Origin: Pogonophryne albipinna
Lineage: Eukaryota; Chordata; Actinopteri; Perciformes; Artedidraconidae
DNA length: 64,000 bases
Direction: 5' to 3'
Assembly (NCBI GenBank): GCA_028583405.1
Contig: JAPTMU010000090.1
Location: 248,001 to 312,000 of the forward strand
The translations under genes were made by a program, and so were the position numbers. Below, in pieces: positions 31,497 through 42,555 of this stretch (the first letter of the stretch is position 1; every line of letters starts with the position of its first letter). Under the pieces are notes generated by a model that was given only the letters and a program-made list of their open reading frames with translations, had not been told where the DNA came from and did no database searches.

Positions 31497-32945
31497 ATGA
31501 GCAATGATAGTGTCCGCGAGTGTCCCTCGTGCAAAACGGGATACATCATGAGCGATGATTTGCACCCAATATGCGAATCCTGCCTGGGGCCAGAGCACGC
31601 TGACGCAGCTCTCAGCCAGCAGGTCGCATGTTCACATTGTGTTCGTCTCCCATCCTCCGACAGGAAGCGAAGGGCGGACGCTCTAGCTGCTGCGGGTGAG
31701 GAGGACGACTGGCCCATCCAGAACAGGGACGACAGCCTGTTTCTGGAGGCGAGTGGGGGGCGGGAGTCGGACGACTCCTACCACGTCTCCCTCCATGGCT
31801 CGCCATGCGGCTCTCCCCTCCCCCCTCTTCCCCGGATGGGGGAGACGGGGTCGGAGCGAGATTCAGAGGTGGCGGCCGAGCACGCGGTCCCCTTCTCCGT
31901 GGCCACGGCGCTACCGGCGTTGGGTGGCATTATGCTGGAGCTGCCGGAAATAATCAGCAAAGCAGCAGCATGCAGAGGTCTCCCCGTTCCCCGAGGACGG
32001 GAGAGGGTGGCTCTGGGTGACATGGCCGGAGTGTTTTCCCGGGTTCAGACGGGCAGGAGTGACCCGATCTGGCCGCGCTTCCCCACCATTAGGCGATACC
32101 AGGAAGGGGCAGCGGCGAACCCGAGGACCTTGAGGGCTCCGGTGGCCACCTTTGTCCCCTTCACTAAGGTGGAGGGGTTCACAGAGGAGGGTTTTCCAAC
32201 CACCCCCGCTCTGGAACCGAGCTTAATGGCGTTCTTCGGGGTTAGGCAGGCCAACTTGGTCGCCGGACGGCGCCCTATGTTGGCCGCCCCCAAGGACCAG
32301 TATGTCACCCGCCAGGCTGACCGGGCGCACCAGTGTGCGTTCCAGGCGTCTGCAGCAGCGAATAACATCGCGTTGCTGACCAACTCGGTGGTGACGCTGG
32401 TTGAACGGTCCACCACCGTGGCACCAGAGGAGGCGGAAGAGATCGCCAAGGCGACCAGCACGGCACTCACGCTGTGCGCAGCCGTGGCGGTCTCCCAGGC
32501 AAGGATCACAGCCTGGATGGCTCAGATCCAGCGCCACCTCTGGTTGCAACAAGCAGCAGTTACAGAGCCAGCCAGGAAGGTTTTGCTGGACGCTCCGATC
32601 AGCTCGGACGGGCTGTTCGGACCCCAGTTCCTGGCCATGGTTGAGTCCATGAAGGCGGCATCGGAGCAAGCGGATGACATCCGCCAGCACGTCGGCTGGC
32701 TCCAGCCAGCGGTGAAGCATCAGCGGCACTAGCGGCAGCAGCAGCAGCCAACCCGGCCACAGCGGCAGACAGAGAGACACTCGCAGCAACAACAGCCGAG
32801 GCGTCAGACTCGTCCGTCAGCGGCGGCTGGGGCACCGTCTCGCGCCTCCGCCCCCCCACCAGAGAAGGGGGGTAAGAAGGGAGTGAGGTACTCCCGTTCG
32901 GCGTCTGCTCCACGAGAGCCGCCGAAAAAACAGAGCCGGTCCTGA
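31497..32945 (+). pseudogene. DIRS ORF1 (Gag-like), copy 1, with premature stop
   Basis: The protein opens with MSNDSVRECPSCKTGYIMSD and a Cys/His array (CPSC, HPICESCLG, CSHC) typical of fish DIRS ORF1 proteins and possibly zinc-binding. A Ser/Pro-rich stretch, an Ala-rich helical middle (about residues 270-350) and a Gln/Arg-rich C-terminus (about 405-440) that could bind nucleic acid follow. In copy 1 codon 412 is TAG where copies 2 and 3 have CAG; the natural stop would be TGA at 32943-32945 (482 codons). The ATG lies about 220 nt inside the left end. Confidence 0.8.
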
Positions 32946-33372
32946 CGGTTTGGGGGGAAGTGTGAGGGAAATAAAAAAAGATTATTTCCCAACAGGTGGT
33001 CTGAGTCATCAGTTGCAAATGTGTTTCACATATCCCCCACCCTGGGTGAACCAGATGCCTATGACCAATCGGTTAATAGCCAGCAGGGTTCGTTACAAAA
33101 GCCTGCGCTATTTAATCTATCGATTAATAAGCTGCGGAGCACAGTAACTACACCAGCTGCCTCCAATCTGTTGATTAGTAGGCAGCAGGGTTCGCTGCAG
33201 AGGCCTGGTGGTTATGACTTTTCCGTTATTAAACCACAGACCTCGCGGCATTCCTCTGTCCGAGATACGCCACCTACACACGGTCACAATAAGCCCATGA
33301 GCGCCGTGGTAACGCCTCATGTGGATATCACTCCACACACCTCCACCCATCCTCTGAGCGTGTACGCGCCTC

Positions 33373-35394
33373 ATGATGAGAGGCGGAGTGAAATGCAGCG
33401 TGTGGAGGCCTCCTCACAGCCCTTTCGCTCTAGGCCCACCTTGGGTTGCCTCACGGGCAGCGGCGGCGAGGGCTCTGGCGTGGCTCGTCGTCATAACGAC
33501 CACAACACATCTCGAGCATGTGCGCCCGCTCTCAGAGTGTTTCTCGGAGTGGCAGCGCGTGTGTCTGATGGACAGATGGATGAGCAGGCTGATCAGCGGA
33601 GGGTACACCCTGCAGTTCGCCTCCCCCCCCCCCACAGTTCAACGGGATACAGGTGACACGCCTGTCATCCCGAGAACAGTGTCTTGCGCTCCAAGCAGAG
33701 CTACGGGAACTCATGTTGAAAGAGGCTATTTCCAGGGTTCCCCAGGAGGAAGAAAATCAGGGGTATTACTCCCGCTATATTTTCTTATCCCGAAAAAGAC
33801 GGGGGGAATGAGACCCATCCTCGACCTGTCAGTTTTCAACAAGGCAATAATGAAAAGGCCTTTTCACATGCTGACGGTCAAAAGGGTGTTAGAGTGTGTT
33901 CACCAGGGAGACTGGTTCACCTCTATAGACCTAAAGGATGCATACTTCCATGTACCCATCATTCCGCAACACAGGAAATTCCTGCGGTTTTCATTCCAGG
34001 GAATATCGTACCAGTACAATCGTCTGCCGTTCGGCTATTCCCTTGCTCCTCGCACTTTTTCAAAGTGTGTAGAAACGGCATTGCAGCCGCTACACAGAGG
34101 AGGGATGAGAGTACTACTTTACCTGGACGACCTGCTGCTGCTGGCTCGCTCCAGGGAGGAAGCGGCTTTACAGACGGTACAACTCATATCGCATCTGTCA
34201 AAGCTGGGTTTCATAATAAATTGGAAAAAGAGCTGTCCTCTTCCCTCCCAGAGTATGGTTTACCTGGGGGTGGAATTGAACTCAGCCCACATGAGAGCAC
34301 GACTCTCACGGCAGAGAGTGGAGACGCTGACAGCTCTCCTTCGACGCGTCACACCCCGCAGTGTGGTGACGTCACTCTCCGTGATGCGGCTGCTCGGCAT
34401 GATGGCAGCAGATCACGGGGTGATTCCCCTGGGTCTCCTGCACATGAGGAGACTGCAGAGGTGGTTTATCAGCCTACGCATCGACCCCGTACGACAGAAG
34501 AGGCGCATGGTGGTCATCCCTCTGTCCGTGGGTTCAGACTTAACCTATTGGAAAAGTCCCCACGTCCTGTCAGAGGGGGTGGCCCTGGGCAGAGTTACGT
34601 CACACATCGCGGTGTTCACAGACGCATCTCTCTCAGGGTGGGGAGGAACGTGCATGTCGCAGGCAGTGGGAGGACAGTGGCCGGCTCACATGTCTTTCCA
34701 CAAAAATGTGCTGGAATTGATCTCCGTACGGAGAGTAATTCAGCATTTTGCCCCGTTGCTGCGGAATCAGCATGTGTTGATTCGCACAGACAACAGAGCC
34801 GCGGCAGCCTACATCAATCGCCAGGGCGGTGTACGCTCAGCGCAGCTCCTGAACACAGCCAGACGGCTGTTGATCTGGGCGTGCGCACACGTGCTCTCCA
34901 TCAGAGCACTGTATGTGCCCGGAGAGATGAACAAAGGGGAAGACCTCATGTCCAGAGGAGGTCCTCGCCAGGGGGACTGGAGCCTCCATCCCGAGCTGAT
35001 CGCCCAGGTTTGGAGCCGGTTCGGGAGGGCGGAGGTGGATCTGTTCGCCGCACGCGGGAACGCGCAATGCGCCCTCTGGTTCTCCCTGTCAGCACGGGAC
35101 CATCCCCCCCTGGGGGTGGACGCGTTCGCACATCGGCCATGGCCCAGGGGACTGCTGTACGCCTTCCCACCAGTCCCGCTGATTCCTCGGTTCCTGGACC
35201 GAGTGCAGGAGGAGCGGCTGTCAGTGATCCTAATTGCCCCGGAGCGCACGGGAGCTTCCTGGTTTCCATGCCTACAGCGTACGCTGTCAGGCAGGCCGTG
35301 GGAGATTCCGTGGCGGGGGGACGCTCTCTCACAGGTGGAGGGAGCGATCTACAGTCACCCAGTGATAGCCAGCCCTTATGGGCATGGCCCCTGA
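33373..35394 (+). pseudogene. DIRS RT / RNase H ORF, copy 1
   Basis: 673-codon frame. RT motifs: MRPILDLSVFNK, WFTSIDLKDAYFHVPI (first catalytic Asp), LPFGYSLAPRTFSKC, and LLYLDDLLLLA with the YxDD box as YLDD. RNase H follows with VFTDASLSGWGG, VLELISVRRVI and LIRTDNRAAAAYI, giving D-E-D. The distal part (VDLFAARGNAQCALWFS, HRPWPRGLLYAFPP) corresponds to the Dam-methylase-like segment described for DIRS elements. Between about 33630 and 33785 the expected conserved linker is readable only in another frame, so two compensating frameshifts surround it. The same shifts occur in all copies. The true start is unclear. Confidence 0.85.
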
Positions 35395-36566
35395 GCGGGA
35401 ACACTTAGAGAGGTTGGGTCTCTCTCAAGATGTTGTACGCACCATTCAGGGAGCCAGGGCCGCGTCTACCAGAGCGTCCTACACAGCCAAGTGGGCAGCG
35501 TTCCAGCGTTGGTGTGTAGAAAGAAGCCTGGACCCCATTACGTGCCCCCTGCCTCACGTGCTGTCATTCCTCCAGCTGTTGTTGGACAGGAATTTGGCAT
35601 TCAGCACAATCAAGGTATATGCGGCTGCCATATCATCTTGTCACGTGGGTTTCGGAGCAGGGACGTTGTTCAGTCACCCCCTGACGAAACGGTTTCTGCA
35701 AGGGGTACGAAGACTCAGACCGGTGTCACGCGCACTGGCGCCTCAGTGGGATTTGGCTTTGGTGTTACGAGCACTAAGCAAAGCCCCATTTGAACCTTTA
35801 GAGCAGGTTCCCCTCAACATGTTATCAGCCAAAGTAGTACTGCTTTTGGCTCTAACATCGGCGAAAAGGGTGAGTGATTTATCCGGCTCTCTCTGTGGCC
35901 CCGTCATGCCTCCGGATCCAAGGGGATGGCAGTTCGGCTGTGTTACGTCCTAACCCAGCCTTTATGCCAAAGGTCATCACAAGCTCTTTTAGGTCAAGAG
36001 TGATCACCCTGGACGGGTTTTTTCCGCCTCCTCATAAATCGGAGGAAAAAGCCACATCTCATCTCCTCTGTCCGGTGCGCGCGCTGTCCTGCTATGTGGC
36101 GCGCACGGCGGCATGGCGCCGTTCTCAGCGCCTGTTTGTGCATTATAGAGAGCGCTCGATCGGGCAACCTCTGTCTGCACAACGGCTGTCACACTGGCTG
36201 TGTGAGGCTGTGTCACAGGCATATGTCTCCTCTGGGGTGGAGCCCCAGGAGAATATCAAAGCGCACTCCACCAGAGGAATGTCCTCCTCCACGGCGTTGG
36301 ACGGAGGAATGTCAGTGGAAGATATTTGCAAGGCTGCATCTTGGTCTTCCCCCTGTTCATTTATTCAATTTTATTTGAGGGAGGTCTCCCATTCCTCTCT
36401 GACGCACCCTGTACTGGGTGTCCTGTCGGAGTTAGTGACGTCAGGGATCCAGCGGTGCGCCTCTCTCCTGCCTCTCGGCACACAGAGAGCGGCCCTTTTC
36501 CCCTCGTATGAGAGGGATGTTCCCTTTACTCTGACACACTTCGTACGGAGTGCCTGGTCAGAGTGA
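35378..36566 (+). pseudogene. DIRS tyrosine recombinase (YR) ORF, copy 1, frameshifted
   Basis: It overlaps the end of the RT ORF by 17 nt. The N-terminal SAM-like part (TIQGARAASTRASYTAKWAA) and first catalytic Arg region (LALTSAKRVSDLS) are in one frame to 35953. An extra G at about 35885 moves the remainder to another frame (35874-36566), which holds the HxxR box (KAHSTRGM) and the tyrosine context (SFIQFYLREV). The stop equivalent of copies 2 and 3 is mutated (GAGTTA for GAGTGA), adding an unnatural tail. Inactive as it stands. Confidence 0.85.
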
Positions 36567-36867
36567 GTGACGTCAGGGATCCAGCTGAGCGCTCTCCTAC
36601 CTGTCTGACACGGAGAGAGCGGCTGTTCCCCCTCTATGATCGCAGGACAAGGTGGGACCTTCGTCTCTACTTTCTCACAGCGGCCGGTCTGTATTGTTCC
36701 CAGCCTTCACCCCGTCGGGAAGATAGGCATGTTTGGCTATGTTCCAGGGACGGTGATGCGCCATTACGCATGGCACAACAGGCAGGGGGGTGTTATTGAG
36801 CAGGTGTGTCTGTGCTTCTAGTGCCGGACGGACCCAGTGGGGCGCAGACTACATCATGCTTCGCCCT

Positions 36868-36971
36868 TAACCCAATAGCGATAGCCTTAGAGGGCGAAGC
36901 CATATACGAAATAGAACTGAGGTTACCTACTGTAACCCAGCTTCTATGAGTAAATGGCGCAGCCCTCTAAG
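36868..36971. other. DIRS internal complementary region (ICR), copy 1
   Basis: 36868-36918 (TAACCCAATAGCGATAGCCT...AATAGAACT) is complementary to the element's left terminus at 31278-31330. 36919-36971 (GAGGTTACCTACTGTAACCC...CTCTAAG) is complementary to the right terminus at 37161-37211. The two complements meet at 36918/36919, as expected if a circle junction is templated here. Confidence 0.85.
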
Positions 36972-37213
36972 CGCTGGGCCCCACTGGGTCTACGAATAGC
37001 TGAAGAAAAGTTATATTGTATGGGAGCAGATTGCCGGGGCCCCTTCCTATTTATACCGGAAGGAGGCCCGAGGGTGGGGCCCACCTGACGGGTGGGCGTG
37101 GACTACAAGTGTTTCAGTGCTGTGCGGGGGCGCAGAGGGATAACCCAATAGCGATAGCCTTAGAGGGCTGCGCCATTTACTCATAGAAGCTGGGTTACAG
37201 TAGGTAACCTCAG

Positions 37214-37344
37214 ATCCTTCTGACTGCTGACTGTGTTCAGGTGGACAGCAATTGAGGCTGTGAATCATGTGCCCATGATTTAATAAATTCCCACACCGGG
37301 TTATATTTGAACTCTCTGCCTCTGCTTCCTTGCTTGGTCGGGCC
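37214..37344. mobile_element. LTR-like fragment right of the DIRS insertion, copy 1
   Basis: Contains CATGATTTAATAAATTCCCA (polyadenylation-like), TTTGAACTCTCTGCCTCTGC and TTGCTTGGTCGGGCCGCTCA, typical of the R-U5 end of fish Gypsy-type LTRs. Equivalent pieces are at 44897-44974, 50907-51039 and 58626-58705. Confidence 0.4.
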
Positions 37345-39700
37345 GCTCAACGGTCAGCCTCACTTAAATAAGTTAAAACCAATGAACAGTAAAGAATGTA
37401 GAGGGAATTATGATCAAGAATCTGTTTTGCCTTGTTTAATATTGCAAGACGTCTTGAGACTTTGGAATTAATATGTTTTATGTGTGGTTTCCAGCTCAGT
37501 TTCTCATCAATTGTGATCCCAAGGAATATATTTTCTTTAACTCTCTCAATGTAAATCCCATCTATCTTAATGGATGCTTGTGTATTGCTATTTCCAAATA
37601 TGATTAATGTTGTTTTATTCAAGTTTAATGATAACTTATTACTGTTTAGCCATAACTTTAGTTTGCATATTCCAGCTGTGATCTCTTCCAATAGTAGCTG
37701 TGCATTGTCCCCAGAACAAATTATATTGGTGTCACCAACAAACAAAACAAACTTGAGTACTCTCGATACATTGCATATTTCATTAATATACATAATAAAT
37801 AGTTTTGGCCCCAATACTGACCCCTGGGGGACACCGCATGTAATGTCCAAATATGAAGAACAACACTCTCCCAGCTTCACAAACTGTTGCCTGTTGGTTA
37901 AATAACTCCTAACCCATTCCAAAACTACACCCCTGATTCCATGACGTTCCAGTTTTTTTATTAATATGTCATGATTAATCATGTCAAATGCTTTTTTTAG
38001 GTCAATGGCATGTTTTTTTTGGTCAATTGAGGTAATTTCTTCAAGTGAGTCTATTAAAGCCATCAATGTTGATCTATTGGCTCTGAATCCATATTGACTT
38101 TCTGTGAGAAGTTTGTGTTTTTCTATGAAATTGTCCAGTCTGTTATTGAAAAGCTTTTCAAGAATTTTTGAGAATTGTGGTAGAAGTGAAACAGGTCTGT
38201 AGTTTGTGAAGTGGTGTTTGTTCCCAGCTTTGAACAAAGGTATGACTTTTGCTATTTTCATTTTGTTAGGAAATGCACCAGTTTGGAATGATAAGTTACA
38301 TATGTGTGTGAATGGCTTTGAAATAACATCTATAACCTTTTTTAATACAGTCATGTCAATGTCATCACAATCGGTAGATTTTTAGTTTTTACATTTCGTT
38401 ACAATATCACTTCCCTTTCATTCACTGCTGTGAGGAACATTGAGAAAGGATTACGTTTTATTAAGTTTTCCAGCTTTCTTTCTGATGTTCCTCCATCAGG
38501 GATTTTGCCTGCTAATTCAGGTCCAACATTTACAAAGAAATCATTGAAACTGTTGGATACAACATCCATATTTTCCTCTTCCTTATCCTTGTCAATGAAG
38601 TATGTGGGATAACTCCTTTTTCTAAACCCATTTTTTATAATACTATTCAGTATGCTCCATATTCCTTTAATGTTGTTTTTATTTTTGTCTAGTATTTTCC
38701 GATAGTATTCATTTTTGCAGGTCCTTATTAGAATTGTTAATTTATTTTCATATGTTTTATGTCTAATCTCTGTCTCTTTTGATTTATTTCACATGAAATC
38801 TCTATACAATGAATTTGTCTTTTTACAGGCATTTTGTAAACCCCTACTGTATTTGACAACTGGGCAGTATGTATCATATAATGATACAAAAATTCTCAGG
38901 AATTGATCATATGCACTGTCAATATTATTTTCTTGGTCTAAATCATCCCATCTTTGTGCCAGTAAGGCATTTTTTAAAGCGTTCATTGCTTCCTCTGATC
39001 CAACTCGTCTGTATTGAATAGCTTGTCCGGCATGTTATTACTATAGTTTCTGTCATAAACTGCAAATACTGGTAGGTGGTCACTTATATCATTTATTAAA
39101 AGTTCACTTACTGTATTGTTTTCTATGTCATTTGTGAATATATTGTCTATGAGAGCACAGTGCGATGTGATTCTGATGGGTCTAGTAATTTTTGGATATA
39201 AACTCATACATTGTGTTGATACAGTCTTCTGTCATGCTGTGATTATTTGGATTCAGAAGGTCAATATTGAAGTCACAACAAATGAAAACTGTTTTATGAA
39301 ACACTTTTGAGAATATTTCCTCCATCCAGTCCTTGAAAATCTCAATACTAGAGCCGGGTGCTCTATATATACAACTGATGGTTACATTTTTCGTTTTTTC
39401 TTTGCAGATTTCAATCGTGATACATTCCAATACATTATCAATCACTGTTGACATATAATTCATCACCTTAAATTGTAAAGTATTGTCCACATACAAGGCT
39501 ACTCCTCCTCCACCCTTGTCTATTTATGTATCTGAGTTCATAGCCCTCCAGCTCAAGGTCTATGCCTTTGTCCTCCGTGATCCAAGTGTCAGATATGGCA
39601 ATGATGCTAAATGTTTGTTGAAACTGATTTAAATATTCCTTGATGAGATTACCAGTTGAATTATACTTAAAGTTCAGGGTTAAAAAGATACTGTTCAAAT
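37345..39700 (-). mobile_element. LINE 5' part with endonuclease and RT (jockey/CR1-like group), copy 1
   Basis: Endonuclease fragments come first on the minus strand (39698-38983): ISDTWITEDKGIDLELEGYE, then ISCIYRAPGSS, FICCDFNIDLLNP and DISDHLPVFAVY. RT then occupies 38354-37347 with YRPVSLLPQFSKILEKL, ESQYGFRANRST, LKKAFDMINHDIL and CGVPQGSVLGPKLFIMYIN. The catalytic box, expected as FADD, reads FVGDTN, so one catalytic aspartate is lost. Stops and frameshifts separate the blocks. Dead copy. Confidence 0.88.
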
Positions 39701-40071
39701 TATTTATTTTTTAAAAGTTCAACAAATTGATGTTTTCAAAGTCAATGAATAATCGTATTTAATTATCGTGATATCAATATTGACCAAAATCATCATGATT
39801 ATGATTTTGACTTAAACGAGCAGCCTAGCGAGGTCCCGATCATCGCTGATTGAAGTTTTAATTCTTATTGTCAGCCTAAATATTATGAATGTTTTTCTAC
39901 ATTTGAATCCCTCATTATTGCAACAAACAGTACATGTACATTTTCATGAGCAATGGTAAAATAAACATGTGTTAGCACTCAACAAGATTTATGTTTGTTC
40001 TTGTTATATTGTATCGTCAGTGTGTTGGAGAACCAAATCTGTTATGTGTCAGTAAAACCTTCTCTCCTTTT
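39701..40071. other. Spacer between LINE and microsatellite, copy 1
   Basis: Contains a repeat remnant with GATATCAATATTGACCAAAA and CATGATTATGATTTTGACTT. About 210 bp of it (39825-40038) is absent from copy 2. Confidence 0.4.
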
Positions 40072-40177
<106 letters not shown>

Positions 40178-40526
40178 CAGCTCTGTCTTTTAGTTTGAAG
40201 TTGCACACTCACCTTCTGCCAACGACATACTCAATCAGTCTGTGCTGCATATTGTCTACAACATTAACAATTGAACATATCATTACCAGAATACTGGTCA
40301 AACTGAAGTCAACACAGGTCAACAAATACTACTTCTTCCACACAATGTAATATTTTCCAGTTTTATTTTGTATTCAATTATTTAATATCTTTTAGTTACA
40401 TATGTTTTACTGCATTAAATAATGTCTAATCTTTCTTCAGCCATTTCACATTGCATTCTGACTCAGCAACAATAGCAACAATCTGAACAGAGGTTTTTTA
40501 GAATATATCTCAACCCCAGCCCGTCA

Positions 40527-41626
40527 TTACAGTATTTTAGAATCACACGAGCAAGACTTAAGTATCTTAAGGGTAACAATGAGCTTGATAGATTTTCTAA
40601 ACCAGGGGTATAACGAGGCATAAATCAATGGGTTCAGACAGGAGTTAAAATACAGCAACCAGACTACAATTGAGTTTGAACTATTAATTTCAATATCCTC
40701 ACCTATAAGGGATGGAGTGTAATATGGAAAAAAACATATTAGAAACACAAGGACAACAACACCAAGAGTCCTGGCTGCTTTCATCTCAGATTTCTTAACA
40801 GTTGCACCAACTGAAAGTTGCATAGTGACAGCGATAACATGAGAACGCATGGCTCGAGCCTGAGACACAGCCACCACAAACACTCTCATATACAGAACTA
40901 TGATAACAGTAATGGGGGCAATAAAGGTAACAACTAAGTCAACAGCTCCTGTGATATTGTTAAGGACAACTACACACTCTCCATGGCAAGAATTATGTGA
41001 ATCAGGTTGTCTCAGAAAGTCCTTTAAAATGAGACAATTATAGATAACAGAGCAAATCCAACAAAGACAGATGCAGATTTTTGTTCTGTTCAGAGTTACT
41101 CTGGTGGTGTAATGTAGAGGGTCACAAATAGCAAAATAACGATCAATGGATATGAGCACCATGTTTCCAACCGTAGAAGAGGTAATGATAAAACCAACTA
41201 TACTATACAGAGCACACATCAGGTCACCCAAGTACCAGCAAGCCTCTGTTAAAAGGATTGCAAAAGGCATCAAAATGAGGCCCACAAGGAAGTCTGAGAC
41301 AGCCAGGGAGAGGATGAGGAGGTTAGTGGGGGTGTGGAGCTGCCTGAAAGGAAGAATTTCACCATAAATACAATTATCAATGATAGCTTGTAACAACAAA
41401 CAGCACTAAAAGTCATGAACATATACAAGCTTAAGCTGAAAGTTTGTCTGTGCCTGAAGTGGGAGATAGAGATGATGACCAGCAGGTTGAGAGCTGCAGT
41501 GATCAGAGCGATGAAGGACAGCAGGAAGTAAGCGAGCAGGACATCTGACTGAGCTGGCGTAGGCTTCCTGCAGGATTTGTTGAAGAGTTGTGGAAAGCAG
41601 AGTTCATCCATTTGGGAAGTCTCCAT
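40527..41626 (-). CDS. Trace amine-associated receptor (TAAR), two exons, copy 1
   Basis: Exon 1 is 41626-41454 and exon 2 is 41343-40527; joined they encode 329 residues, normal for a TAAR. These class A GPCRs act as olfactory receptors for amines in cilia of olfactory neurons. Seen: N16-glycosylation site NKS; TM1 with ALNLLVIISISHF; ICL1 RQLHTPTNLL rebuilt across the junction; LSLAVSDFLVGL (TM2); C101 (3.25); SIDRYFAICDPLHY with DRY; and the TAAR fingerprint NSCLNPLIYASLYPWF in TM7. Position 3.32, the usual amine-binding Asp, is Gly108, while 5.42 is Asp193 (TM5, DLVVTFIAP), an arrangement known from a large teleost TAAR clade. TM6 has CFFPYY, so 6.48 is Phe rather than Trp. The 110-bp intron has a GC donor (CAG|GCACAG) and acceptor CTTTCAG. 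The subfamily member is not assigned. Confidence 0.9.
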
Positions 41627-42392
41627 CTGCAGAGAGACGTGTTGAGAAGCTGCTGCGTTCTGGCAAAGCTCTCTGTTATGCAGCTGATATATCTCTTCTC
41701 ATCTGTCCTTCCCCTACTATTACTTTCTCTCTAGCTAAGACTGAAATCCCTAAGCTCTACTTTGTTTTCTGCAGTCATCTTCATCTCAGTCTTCATCACT
41801 TCCATGCAACTTGTTTTTTTCGTAATTCCCGGCATTGGCATCATCTTATTTGATTATGGCGGCCACTTTTTCCTTCTCATCAAGAGTGGTTTTAAAGTGT
41901 AAAGAATCTTAAAAGATTAAAAAATTTCGTGAAGTATTGAAACCAAGTGGGCCATGCTGATAAGTTACATTGTGGGAGTGGCTCCTCAGAGTTATGGTCA
42001 AAGGATCAATGAAGCCAACTTGCTTCTAGACAATGGATTAGGTTATTTAGCCTTTTGGGCCTGGTTGTTCCAGGGTTATCTTGAAACAAAAACGACATGA
42101 AGGCAAGAGATTGGGAAGGCCAATGAGATTGACTGATTGTTCGCCTCAAGAAAGTTCTGGCAGCCCCCAGATGACTCAGGAAAGGGACACAGGGTTTCAG
42201 AGTGTTCAGCTCAGGAGGAGAGCTGCTGATATCCTTATACTGTCAGGCACTTTGAAGGGCTCCCAAACACATCCAAAATGTTGTCGATGGATAATGAAAA
42301 GTTAGAAGATTATAGGGAAGCTTTAACCATATCCCAATATGACAGCGCCAGGTATGGATGAGATTTGCCCAGCAATATTAAAGGCTCTAGAC
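41627..42392. other. TAAR upstream region, copy 1
   Basis: Upstream of the receptor start. No other gene is recognised; short open frames here (42081-42305 and others) have no family resemblance. The copy 2 equivalent is 55082-55840. Confidence 0.4.
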
Positions 42393-42555
42393 CAGTGGTT
42401 CTCAACTGGTGGGTCGCGACCCAAAAGGGGGTCGCAGATGTGTAAGTGAAGAAAAAAAAAAGTTGGAAACATTTACATTTTTTTTTTTGAAGGCCCGATT
42501 TTTTTAACGCATTCATTAGGGGTTGGACTGGAAGTACCGGAGACCATAACTTGAA
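42393..42555. mobile_element. hAT-like MITE end at the duplication junction, copy 1
   Basis: Begins CAGTGGTTCTCAACTGGTGG followed by GTCGCGACCCAAAAGGGGG, a common fish hAT terminus. The opposite terminus is not seen before the duplication junction at 42555/42556, so the element is truncated by the breakpoint. Confidence 0.65.

Larger units (their letters stand above)
31278..37213 (+). mobile_element. DIRS-type tyrosine-recombinase retrotransposon, copy 1
   Basis: A 5.9-kb element with inverted terminal repeats instead of LTRs: 31290-31460 is the reverse complement of about 37020-37180. Near the right end an internal complementary region (36868-36971) joins the complement of the left terminus to that of the right terminus, the hallmark of DIRS elements, which replicate through a circle and integrate by a tyrosine recombinase. 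Three coding regions follow in order: a Gag-like ORF1, RT/RNase H, then the recombinase. Defects are a TAG in ORF1 (32730-32732), out-of-frame stretches in the N-terminal pol region and a 1-nt insertion in the recombinase (about 35885). It sits inside an LTR-like fragment that sits inside a LINE. Confidence 0.93.

Noticed and set aside
31328..32792. Minus-strand open frames across DIRS ORF1 and pol
   Set aside because: They are GC-rich antisense shadows of the sense coding regions, repeated in all copies, with no domain resemblance.
31278..37213. Reading the element as an endogenous retrovirus or LTR retrotransposon
   Set aside because: The termini are inverted repeats with an internal complementary region, there is a tyrosine recombinase in place of a DDE integrase, and there is no protease or envelope; this is DIRS.
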